Below are positions 44,943 through 51,878 of a stretch of DNA of 64,000 nucleotides, piece by piece; the stretch's first letter is position 1; every line of letters begins with the position of its first letter. The DNA is from Chryseobacterium gleum. GTDB taxonomy: Bacteria > Bacteroidota > Bacteroidia > Flavobacteriales > Weeksellaceae. Where the stretch lies: assembly GCF_900636535.1 (NCBI RefSeq), contig NZ_LR134289.1:3799001-3863000 (forward strand), written 5' to 3'. Position numbers and translations under genes: made by a program. The notes beneath the pieces are model-generated. The model was given only the letters and a program-made list of their open reading frames with translations. It made no database searches and was not told the DNA's origin.

Positions 44943-45401
44943 TTATTCACTTCTCAGATGCATCTTTACTTCTTGCTCAATATCACTTTTATCACATTTA
45001 AATGGTATTCCAGATAATGACCATCCTACATCATAATGATCATAATTTTTATAAATGTGGTATTTATTTAAAGAATCAGTAATATCAAATTTGTCTAATA
45101 TCAAATATCCATTTCTAATATTCACAGAATCGTAAACAACGAGATATTTTCGCCCATAAATAAATTCTCCGTCTTGATGTGCTTTTCTAATAACGCCTTC
45201 CTTATAACTAAATGTAAAATCATTTCCCTTTCCATGTGCTCTGTCACCATAATAAGCAGAAGTAACTTCTCCCACAGTATATTTGGCATTTTTAATTATT
45301 AATGCCGTTGGTGGGCTTATAGCCTTATACTTTAAAAAATAGATGATCCAGCCTATACCACATATTATGATTATTAATAAAATCTTATTCTCTCTCTTCA
45401 T
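44943..45401 (-). CDS. Hypothetical membrane-anchored protein
   Basis: A 152-residue protein with a basic start and one N-terminal membrane segment (about 7-24). The rest is outside and rich in Tyr, Lys and Asp (for example YTVGEVTSAYYGDRAHGKGNDFTFSYKEGV). No family is recognised. The sequence after the membrane helix is beta-like and could be a small exported domain. Codon use is AT-rich compared with the core genes. It lies just downstream of a decayed DUF6702 gene fragment (45417-45516). Confidence 0.6.
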   Translation of the reverse strand: MKRENKILLIIIICGIGWIIYFLKYKAISPPTALIIKNAKYTVGEVTSAYYGDRAHGKGNDFTFSYKEGVIRKAHQDGEFIYGRKYLVVYDSVNIRNGYLILDKFDITDSLNKYHIYKNYDHYDVGWSLSGIPFKCDKSDIEQEVKMHLRSE

Positions 45402-45416
45402 TGAATAAAAATTATT

Positions 45417-45516
45417 TTACTTGCTGATGTAAGAATTTTGTTTGCAACATCCTGTGAAGGTAATCATTTTAGGAGTTCCATTAAGAAGTATATTAAAATT
45501 ATTGTTCACCTATTTA
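45417..45516 (-). pseudogene. Fragment of a second DUF6702 gene
   Basis: On the minus strand this stretch reads VNNNFNILLNGTPKMITFTG and then diverges to a TAA. It matches VNNNFDVFVNGAPKTITFTG of the intact neighbour gene at 14 of 20 residues, and the DNA of about 69 bp matches 45779-45847 at about 84 percent by eye. The codon for the preceding Tyr is now TAG. No start or other part of the gene is found. It is a relic of a tandem duplicate or of a replacement. Confidence 0.7.
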
Positions 45517-45553
45517 AAAAAATACCCTGAAAAATTTAACTTTCCAGGGTACC
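45513..45553 (-). terminator. Terminator of the DUF6702 gene
   Basis: TACCCTG-AAA and TTTCCAGGGTA form the stem; the seven A at 45516-45522 on the plus strand give the T-run on the minus strand. It lies between the intact gene and the fragment. Confidence 0.75.
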
Positions 45554-45583
45554 CATTTATAATGGTTAAATCTAATTTACATT

Positions 45584-46054
45584 TTAAAAAGAAACCTCAT
45601 TCACTTCTTTTCCTCTTTGGAAGTTCATCGTTTTCTGGCTGCCTTTATAGGCAATGTTAACAATGTTGATCTGCTTAGGAAAAGCGCTTAAAAGGATCGT
45701 ATTTTTAATTTTTAAGGTGTTGATATCTGAAACGCCTCCGGTTTCAAAATACACCCATACAGTTTCTCCGCTGACCTGACTTCCTGTGAAGGTTATCGTT
45801 TTAGGAGCCCCATTGACAAATACATCAAAATTATTGTTCACATATTTTTTTACCTCCGCTTCAAATCCAGCCGTGTTAGGGTTTATTTTAATAGCATCAG
45901 AGATATGGCTTGTATTCATTTTTGTGGTAAACTTCAATGTCTTGCTTCCATCAATATAATCCACTTTGGTCATTGAAGAGAAAAAGTCTACATACATAAA
46001 ACTCATTAACACAAAAAATGTTAAAATTCCTGATATATATAAAAGTTTTTTCAT
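45584..46054 (-). CDS. DUF6702 family protein
   Basis: A 156-residue exported protein. The start at 46054 gives a signal or anchor segment (LLYISGILTFFVLMSF, 3-18). The mature domain has DGSKTLKFTTKMNTSHISDAI, then VNNNFDVFVNGAPKTITFTGSQVSGETVWVYFETGGVSDINTLKIKNTILLSAFPKQINIVNI, a beta-rich pattern that fits DUF6702, known from Bacteroidota next to metalloproteases or peptidases. Function is unknown. A longer start at 46078 is possible but puts charged residues ahead of the leader. A remnant of a related gene is downstream. Confidence 0.75.
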   Translation of the reverse strand: MKKLLYISGILTFFVLMSFMYVDFFSSMTKVDYIDGSKTLKFTTKMNTSHISDAIKINPNTAGFEAEVKKYVNNNFDVFVNGAPKTITFTGSQVSGETVWVYFETGGVSDINTLKIKNTILLSAFPKQINIVNIAYKGSQKTMNFQRGKEVNEVSF

Positions 46055-46112
46055 CTTAATTAATAGATTTACAATCATACTTGTTCGTTATAAGTCACAA
46101 ATAATATGCCAA

Positions 46113-46865
46113 TTAAAAATTTACATTCACAGAATATTTATCATAAAAGGCCTTAATATGTGCCACCGCCTCGTCAGCACTGTCTACCACACGATAAAGA
46201 TCCAGATCATCTTCAGCAATCATTCCTTCTTTTAACAGCGTTGCCTTAAACCAATCCAGCAGTCCTCCCCAGAATTCACTTCCTACAAGAACAATCGGGA
46301 ATTTCCCGATTTTATTGGTCTGAATAAGAGTCATCGCCTCAGTGAGCTCATCCAGTGTCCCGAAACCTCCGGGCATTACCACAAACCCCTGAGAATATTT
46401 TACAAACATTACTTTTCTCACGAAAAAGTAATCGAAATTCATAGAATAGGATTTGTTGATGTAAGGATTAAAATGCTGTTCAAACGGAAGATCAATATTA
46501 AGTCCGATAGATTTTCCCTTAGCATTGAAAGCTCCTTTATTTCCTGCTTCCATAATTCCGGGCCCGCCTCCGGTAATAATTCCGAAGCCAAGTTTGGTAA
46601 TTTTTTCAGCAATATCAACAGCCATTTCATAATATTTGTTCTCCGGCTTCAATCGGGCAGAACCAAATATTGAAACGCACGGACCAATTTTAGCTAGTTT
46701 TTCATAACCGTCTACAAATTCAGCCATTATCTTAAAGACCATCCAGCTGTCTTTAGTGATCGTTTCATCCCATGTTTTTTGTCTGAAGCTATTATGTAGT
46801 TTTGTTTCGTTAATATCAAGTTCTGGATTTACCAAACTTTCATCTCTGGTTCCATCAATTTCCAT
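46113..46865 (-). CDS. LOG-family (TIGR00730) Rossmann protein
   Basis: A 250-residue cytoplasmic protein with the two LOG signatures GGGPGIMEAGNKGAF and PGGFGTLDELTEAM. Relatives hydrolyse nucleoside 5'-monophosphates (cytokinin-activating type or PpnN type). It is 8 nt downstream of the murU-like gene and probably ends that operon. A nucleotide-salvage link with cell-wall recycling is a guess. Confidence 0.88.
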   Translation of the reverse strand: MEIDGTRDESLVNPELDINETKLHNSFRQKTWDETITKDSWMVFKIMAEFVDGYEKLAKIGPCVSIFGSARLKPENKYYEMAVDIAEKITKLGFGIITGGGPGIMEAGNKGAFNAKGKSIGLNIDLPFEQHFNPYINKSYSMNFDYFFVRKVMFVKYSQGFVVMPGGFGTLDELTEAMTLIQTNKIGKFPIVLVGSEFWGGLLDWFKATLLKEGMIAEDDLDLYRVVDSADEAVAHIKAFYDKYSVNVNF

Positions 46866-46873
46866 TGCAAAAT

Positions 46874-47587
46874 TTATTTAAAATGTTTTTCGGCTTCTAT
46901 TATGGATGAAGGTCTTCCGACATCAATAAGAATACTGTCATGCACAAAGCCATGTATATGCTCGGTCTGCATCAGATCCAGATATTCTTCCATAACAGAA
47001 AATTTGCCTGTTCTTTTTATTTTTTCAAAGATGATAGGATTGATACAATGGATGCCGCTGAAAGCTAGTGCTTTAAAGCCTTTGTTGAATTCTGCAAGCC
47101 TTTGTTCTCCGGTTTGGACATTCAGCCAGCCTCTTAATACCATATCATCATTGAAAAGGAGTTTTCTCGAACTTTCTCTGTCCGAAACCGCTAAAGTAGC
47201 AAAATCTTTTATCTTTTTGTGGTATTCTACCAAAGTGTTGATATTCAGGTCAGTCAGAATATCAGCATTCATGATTAAAAAATCTTCTCCGTGATCAAGA
47301 AATTTTCTTGCAAAAATCAAGCCGCCACCGGTCTCCAGAAGTTCGTGGGTTTCATCCGAAATTTCGATCTTACACCCGAAATTATTATTTTTATTTAAAA
47401 AATCAACAATCTGATCTCCAAAGTGATGGATGTTGATCACAAAATCCGTTATTCCGAAACTTTTCAGATAATTGATATTTCTTTCCAGAAGCGGAACTTC
47501 ATTTACTTTTGCCAGTGCTTTAGGATGATGGTCGGTAAACGGTTTAAGTCTGGTACCTTTCCCTGCTGCGAAAATTAGAGCTTTCAT
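46874..47587 (-). CDS. murU: MurU-like nucleotidyltransferase
   Basis: A 237-residue sugar-1-phosphate nucleotidyltransferase: AAGKGTRLKPFTDHHPKALAKVNEVPLLERNI at the start, LIMNADILTDL (the DxD-type metal site) and GIHCINPIIFEKI. In Pseudomonas MurU joins UTP to MurNAc-1-phosphate made by AmgK, feeding peptidoglycan recycling. Here an AmgK-like kinase gene is on the same strand upstream (48589-49614) with a RapZ-C gene between, which supports the same pathway. The symbol is given for that reason; a general NDP-sugar synthase is the alternative. Confidence 0.8.
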   Translation of the reverse strand: MKALIFAAGKGTRLKPFTDHHPKALAKVNEVPLLERNINYLKSFGITDFVINIHHFGDQIVDFLNKNNNFGCKIEISDETHELLETGGGLIFARKFLDHGEDFLIMNADILTDLNINTLVEYHKKIKDFATLAVSDRESSRKLLFNDDMVLRGWLNVQTGEQRLAEFNKGFKALAFSGIHCINPIIFEKIKRTGKFSVMEEYLDLMQTEHIHGFVHDSILIDVGRPSSIIEAEKHFK

Positions 47588-47592
47588 AATAG

Positions 47593-47671
47593 TGTAAGTA
47601 ATGAGTGATGAATAATGAGTAATGAATAGCTGTAATATGAAAATTACTTATTGCTCATTACTGATTACTAA
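47593..47671. repeat. AGTAATGAG imperfect inverted repeat
   Basis: Left arm AGTAATGAGTGATGAATAAT (47596-47615) and, inverted, the right arm near 47644-47671 (ATTACTTATTGCTCATTACT) match at about 16 of 20 positions. The arms span the gap between the murU and RapZ-C genes; the right arm reaches into the last codons of the RapZ-C gene. It resembles the degenerate repeat at 8990-9119 in style and looks like a dispersed element. Confidence 0.45.
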
Positions 47672-48074
47672 TATTGAGTTGTGGCTGTTCATCGTGTTGA
47701 AGGGTGATCTCAGTCCCGTCAGGATATTTTTCTTGGATAAATTCAGCGATTTTTATTGCGCAGTATACCGATCTGTGCTGTCCGCCGGTACATCCGAAAT
47801 TGATCTGCAGATGCTCAAAGCCTCTTTCTAAATAATTGTCGATATTAATTGAAACAAGAGATTTTACGAGTTCCAGAAACTTTGGCATTTCTGTTTTTGT
47901 TTCCAGATACTCCTGAACTCCTATATCATTTCCGGTCTGGCTTTTATATTCTTCAATTCTTCCCGGATTTAAAATTCCACGGCAGTCAAAGGCAAAACCT
48001 CCTCCATTTCCGGAATTATCTTTGGGAATTCCTCCTTTTTTGTAAGAAAAACTGTGTATCTCGATGTGTAGCAT
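47658..48074 (-). CDS. RapZ C-terminal domain protein
   Basis: A 138-residue protein that corresponds to the C-terminal half of RapZ only: IHSFSYKKGGIPKDNSGNGGGFAFDCRGILNPGR, then FLELVKSLVSINIDNYLERGFEHLQINFGCTGGQHRSVYCA. In E. coli this domain senses glucosamine-6-phosphate and binds the GlmZ RNA; the N-terminal kinase-like part is absent here. Its place between an AmgK-like kinase and a MurU-like enzyme suggests control by, or action on, amino sugar metabolites. The last residues are encoded in the repeat at 47644-47671. Confidence 0.85.
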   Translation of the reverse strand: MLHIEIHSFSYKKGGIPKDNSGNGGGFAFDCRGILNPGRIEEYKSQTGNDIGVQEYLETKTEMPKFLELVKSLVSINIDNYLERGFEHLQINFGCTGGQHRSVYCAIKIAEFIQEKYPDGTEITLQHDEQPQLNISNQ

Positions 48075-48086
48075 ATTCTTTCTTTT

Positions 48087-48105
48087 AAATTTTTAAACCA
48101 TTAAG
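48087..48105. repeat. Left arm of inverted repeat around the GxxExxY gene
   Basis: AAATTTTTAAACCATTAAG. Its last 12 bases (TAAACCATTAAG, 48094-48105) are the exact reverse complement of 48588-48599. Confidence 0.55.
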
Positions 48106-48151
48106 GCTTATTTAGTTTTTAAGGTAAGTTAAGATTTTGATAAATCAAAAT

Positions 48152-48556
48152 TTAGTCAGGAAGTTCTTTGAAAAATTCATTAATAAAGGGTTTCATTGAC
48201 TTTGTAATATTGTTAGTAAAAAAATTAATAAGAAGACCTTGTGGTTTTTTAAGAACTTTCATGTAAGTGAGTAATTGTGCTTCGTGGATTGGTAATACGT
48301 CTTCCACAGCTTTTAACTCTATAATAATTGTATCATTTACTAGGAGATCTACAACAAGTTTTGTCTCAATTTCTACTCCTTCATAATTGATGGGAAAATA
48401 TAATTGTTGTTTAACATCATACCCATTTTTAACAAGCTCAATTTTTAAGCACTCTTCATAAACGCTTTCAAGTAGACCAGGACCAAGAGTCTTATGGACT
48501 TTGATAGCAAAGCCAGTAATTTCATATGACAGTTGAGTAATTTCTTTTTTGGTCAT
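48152..48556 (-). CDS. GxxExxY protein
   Basis: A 134-residue protein of the GxxExxY family: GPGLLESVYEECLKIEL gives the name motif, followed by VVDLLVNDTIIIELKAVEDVLPIHEAQLLTYMKVLKKPQGLLINF. The E-x-K core and the fold suggest a PD-(D/E)XK nuclease-like domain, but no activity has been established that I know of. It interrupts an otherwise compact amino sugar operon and is bracketed by inverted repeats (48087-48105 and 48588-48604), in line with arrival as a small mobile-like unit. Confidence 0.88.
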   Translation of the reverse strand: MTKKEITQLSYEITGFAIKVHKTLGPGLLESVYEECLKIELVKNGYDVKQQLYFPINYEGVEIETKLVVDLLVNDTIIIELKAVEDVLPIHEAQLLTYMKVLKKPQGLLINFFTNNITKSMKPFINEFFKELPD

Positions 48557-48587
48557 AACCTTAATGTTCTTAATGACTTAAAGCATT

Positions 48588-48604
48588 CTTAATGGTTTAA
48601 ATTT
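48588..48604. repeat. Right arm of inverted repeat around the GxxExxY gene
   Basis: CTTAATGGTTTAAATTT, which includes the stop and last three codons of the AmgK-like gene (Leu-Asn-His-stop on the minus strand). 12 bases are a perfect inverted match to 48094-48105. Confidence 0.55.
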
Positions 48605-49614
48605 ATAATTTCTTCAACTTTTTGTTGTGCCTTTTCCGATGCCAATTGCTGAATAACCTTATTCAATTCAGGATAATCCTTCATGTGTTCCCAGGAATTT
48701 GAAAACTGTATGATATTCCGGATTCCTTTTTCCAGGCTGGCCATGAAATGCTGTTTCCTCTGTATCAAACCTCTGAATCCGTAAGCACCTAAAACCTGTA
48801 AAAATCTCATCATCTGAATAGGCATCACTGCATTTTTCAACTGAATTCTTGTTGCAGGATCATCAAACTGCTCAATATAAAAATCCAGCATTTCTTGTTT
48901 GAAATCTTCAGGAAAATTGGCTTTGGCCTGAAAAAGGAAAGAGATGACATCATACATCAACGGACCTTTCATTGCTGACTGATAATCGATAAAAGAGACT
49001 TCATTCTGTTCATTGACCATGATGTTTCTTGCCTGGAAATCACGGATCATAATTCCTTTAGGTTCAAGATTCTCAATAAGGACTGCAATTTTTTTGAATT
49101 CTTTCAGAAGAGCCGACTTATTATATTCAATCTCCAGAAAATCTGCTACAAAGTTTTTAAAATAATAAAGATCATGAATCACGGGAAGTTCATCATAACT
49201 TTCATACTCAAAGGTTTTTGAAAAATCAATTTTCCCCCGAGTCTGGATCTGCAGCTGGTAAAGCTTTTCTAACGTTTGCTGCACCAAAGATCTTACAGCG
49301 GGAGACTGCTGTTCTTTTGCAATCACTTCAGAAAGGGTATGCTGTCCTAAAAATTCCTGGATATACATCTTCCGGTCTTCTGAAACGGCAAGAATAGAAG
49401 GAGTATTAAGATTCAGGCCCGAAAATATTTCAGAATAGTAAAGAAAACTTTCATTTTCCGGAATATTTTCATTGTACGTAATGATGTATTTTTCTGTACC
49501 GGCAGTGGCCAGGAAATTTACCCTCGCAGAGCCGCTTTGAGCTAATGTGACGAATTCAGAAGATTTTTTACCTAACTGGTTTTCAAAAAATCGTTTTGCG
49601 TTTTCAGAAGTCAT
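48589..49614 (-). CDS. amgK: AmgK-like sugar phosphotransferase
   Basis: A 341-residue aminoglycoside-phosphotransferase-fold kinase. Visible motifs are the nucleotide-loop region FVTLAQSGSARVNFLATAG, the catalytic loop IMIRDFQARNIMV and the metal-binding SFIDYQSAMKGPLMYDVISFLF. AmgK phosphorylates MurNAc and GlcNAc at the anomeric carbon for the recycling bypass with MurU. The MurU-like gene in the same operon supports this role; sequence alone would leave other sugar or choline kinases possible. A TATATTTG box at 49625-49632 (minus) lies 10 nt before the ATG. Confidence 0.82.
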   Translation of the reverse strand: MTSENAKRFFENQLGKKSSEFVTLAQSGSARVNFLATAGTEKYIITYNENIPENESFLYYSEIFSGLNLNTPSILAVSEDRKMYIQEFLGQHTLSEVIAKEQQSPAVRSLVQQTLEKLYQLQIQTRGKIDFSKTFEYESYDELPVIHDLYYFKNFVADFLEIEYNKSALLKEFKKIAVLIENLEPKGIMIRDFQARNIMVNEQNEVSFIDYQSAMKGPLMYDVISFLFQAKANFPEDFKQEMLDFYIEQFDDPATRIQLKNAVMPIQMMRFLQVLGAYGFRGLIQRKQHFMASLEKGIRNIIQFSNSWEHMKDYPELNKVIQQLASEKAQQKVEEIINLNH

Positions 49615-49828
49615 AATATGGAAACAAATATACTAAATTAACATGAGTTGGAAATTATAGTTTAAGGAATTGAATATCAACAGGGAAGTCTCTTATAATA
49701 AATCTGTAGGATACTACTTTTATTGAATGTATTAGTGGGAATTTTTCCTTTTAACTCCATAATTGTAGACTTTATTCTATTATTCTTAAGTTTTCTGATT
49801 CAGATTCAGGATATTACATGCTAATTTT

Positions 49829-49836
49829 TATCTTTG
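49829..49836 (+). promoter_or_regulatory. -7 box TATCTTTG abutting xrtF
   Basis: TATCTTTG ends only 4 nt before the ATG at 49841, so the transcript would be leaderless or nearly so. No clear -33 TTG. Confidence 0.5.
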
Positions 49837-49840
49837 CATT

Positions 49841-50371
49841 ATGCTGAAAGACTTTAAACCTGTTTTAGGTATTTTATTGCGCTTTATTGTTATTTATCTG
49901 GTGTTGCTTTTCGCTTATCAGTTCTATCTGAACAGTGGGAAAGATTCCGGGCTGGATTTGTTTTCAAGGATGATTGCCAATCAGGTGACTTCCCTGCAGA
50001 ACGCCATAGGATATCCTACAGAAATCTATGATGATGTAAAAAACGAACAGGTTTGGTTTTATGTTAAACAAAATTATGCAACAAGAATGGTAGAAGGCTG
50101 TAATGCGGTTTCTGTCATCATTTTATTTGTGTCTTTTGTATTTGCCTTCTATAAAGGAATAAAGACTTTTGTTTTTGTGGGTGCAGGATTGGTAATCCTG
50201 TATATTATGAATCTCTTGAGAATTATGGGATTAAATATCGTGATGACCGATCATAAAGAGTATGGAAAAATATTTCACGATTTTGTTTTTCCTGCTGTTA
50301 TTTATGGGAGTGTTGTTGTTCTTTGGCTGATCTGGATTAAATTTTTTGCTTTAAAACATGAAAATTCTTAA
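49841..50371 (+). CDS. xrtF: Exosortase F
   Basis: A 176-residue membrane protein with the exosortase active-site plan: Cys87 in MVEGCNAVSVIILF, Arg127 in NLLRIMGLN and His146 in FHDFVFPAV, each at the edge of a membrane helix. Five to six membrane segments are seen. The short length and the partner gene fit XrtF of Flavobacteriia. Exosortases cut and transfer proteins that carry a C-terminal sorting helix; the XrtF substrate is not known to me. The next gene overlaps by 14 nt. Confidence 0.9.
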   Translation: MLKDFKPVLGILLRFIVIYLVLLFAYQFYLNSGKDSGLDLFSRMIANQVTSLQNAIGYPTEIYDDVKNEQVWFYVKQNYATRMVEGCNAVSVIILFVSFVFAFYKGIKTFVFVGAGLVILYIMNLLRIMGLNIVMTDHKEYGKIFHDFVFPAVIYGSVVVLWLIWIKFFALKHENS

Positions 50372-50795
50372 CTGGCTTCTGGTTATCGCAGGGATCTGCG
50401 GGTTGATTGGGGTAAGAATCCTGGAAGGAACTATTTTTTATGATCCTTTCCTTGATTACTTTCATGAGGCCAATAAGAATATTGATTTTCCTGCATTTGA
50501 ATGGGGCAAACTGATTGCCGGACATGTTTTCAGATTTATTTTAAACTTATTTTTTTCCTGTCTGATTATTTACGGTTTATTTAAAAATAAGGGATGGACA
50601 ATACAGGGAGCAATAATGATGACTGTTGTTTTTGTCATTACATTGCCTATTTATCTGTATTGTATTCATGACAGATTTGAAGTAGGGTATCTTTTTTCTT
50701 TTTATATGAGGCGATTCGTAATCCAGCCGTTAATCATACTTCTGATTGTACCGATGTTCTATTACAGAAAACAAATGGTTAGTAAAGAAAGCTGA
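50358..50795 (+). CDS. Exosortase F system-associated membrane protein
   Basis: A 145-residue protein with four membrane segments (about 5-22, 52-70, 80-100 and 115-140). It starts inside the end of xrtF (14-nt overlap) and is the constant companion of XrtF in Flavobacteriia. The sequence keeps RILEGTIFYDPFLDYFH after the first helix and RFVIQPLIILLIVP near the end. Its job is unknown; a role as subunit or chaperone of the exosortase is plausible from coupling alone. Confidence 0.85.
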   Translation: MKILNWLLVIAGICGLIGVRILEGTIFYDPFLDYFHEANKNIDFPAFEWGKLIAGHVFRFILNLFFSCLIIYGLFKNKGWTIQGAIMMTVVFVITLPIYLYCIHDRFEVGYLFSFYMRRFVIQPLIILLIVPMFYYRKQMVSKES

Positions 50796-50813
50796 ACCAG
50801 ACCTATTTATTTC

Positions 50814-51821
50814 TTACTCATCTTCAGTTGCTGTGTGTTTATCCACACTGGTTACATTTTCCGGAGTCCATTCGACGCGTTTAATGAAATCTTTTTCCCG
50901 GACAGGGCATTCTTTGATCTGGCAGATCGGGCATGAGATTGGTTTGCAGTCATCCATATGGAAATTGAACTCAATACTGCGTTTTATATTTCCGGCAAGA
51001 AGTAGAATGACGTTTTCCATTTCACTATGTGCATCACGCAGATCGTAATACCAGGGAAGGGTAATATGAGCATCAATATGCAAAGAAGACCCGAACTGCT
51101 GGATTTTCATATTGTGTACGTCAATCCATTCTGTATGTCTGTTTTCTTCGAGGATTTTAATGATCTGATTTAATATTTCAGGATCCTGTTCGTCCATAAT
51201 ACCGCTTAATGACTTTCGGACGATTTTATAGCCTACAAATATGATATAAAGCCCAAAACTTAATGCTACTGCAGAATCCAGCCAATAGATTTTAGTAAAA
51301 TAAACAATAACTAAACTGGCAACCACACCAAGCGTTGTAATGGTATCGGACTGAAGATGTTTTCCGGATGAAATAAGAACCAGAGAATTTTCTCTTTCTC
51401 CTTTTTTTATGGAGATATATCCCAGAAGATAATTCACAACTGCGGTGCCTGCAATAATCCAGATTCCTAGATCAATCTTGCTTAGCGTTTTTCCTACAAT
51501 AAGGCTATGAACTCCTTCATAAATGATCATAACACCGGCAATAGCAATAAGGGCGCCTTCAATACCGGATGTTACAAATTCTACCTTTCCATGGCCGTAC
51601 GGATGGTCTTCATCTTTGGGTTTGGCAGCAAGGTGCAATGAATAAAGCCCCATGAACGCACTAATGACATTGACGATACTTTCCATGGCATCGGAAAAGA
51701 CCGCATCAGAACTGGTAAGCTTCCATGCAATAATTTTTCCGACAAAAAGGATGATTCCAAATATGGCGATGAGCTTTTGAAATCCTATTTTCTCCTGATG
51801 GGCATTTTTCTGGGTATTCAT
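50814..51821 (-). CDS. Cation diffusion facilitator transporter
   Basis: A 335-residue CDF family metal efflux protein. Six membrane segments occupy about 15-215, with SDAVFSDAMESIVNVISA (segment 2 metal site) and LQSDTITTLGVVASLVIV (segment 5 site); the cytoplasmic domain follows. The C-terminal tail has a compact Cys group (DDCKPISCPICQIKECPVRE, five Cys... of which four are closely spaced), an added soft-metal or zinc site. The start at 51821 is preferred, because the longer reading from 51851 would lie in the terminator of asd. It is convergent with the exosortase pair. Confidence 0.9.
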   Translation of the reverse strand: MNTQKNAHQEKIGFQKLIAIFGIILFVGKIIAWKLTSSDAVFSDAMESIVNVISAFMGLYSLHLAAKPKDEDHPYGHGKVEFVTSGIEGALIAIAGVMIIYEGVHSLIVGKTLSKIDLGIWIIAGTAVVNYLLGYISIKKGERENSLVLISSGKHLQSDTITTLGVVASLVIVYFTKIYWLDSAVALSFGLYIIFVGYKIVRKSLSGIMDEQDPEILNQIIKILEENRHTEWIDVHNMKIQQFGSSLHIDAHITLPWYYDLRDAHSEMENVILLLAGNIKRSIEFNFHMDDCKPISCPICQIKECPVREKDFIKRVEWTPENVTSVDKHTATEDE

Positions 51822-51829
51822 AAATGTGT

Positions 51830-51872
51830 TTGATAAAAAAAAGAATCTCAATTCTGAGACTCTTTTTATTTT
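51830..51872 (-). terminator. Terminator after asd
   Basis: AAGAATCTCA and TGAGACTCTT pair with one bulged position; an A-run on the plus strand (51836-51842) gives a T-run on the minus strand. Confidence 0.65.
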
Positions 51873-51878
51873 GTTAGT

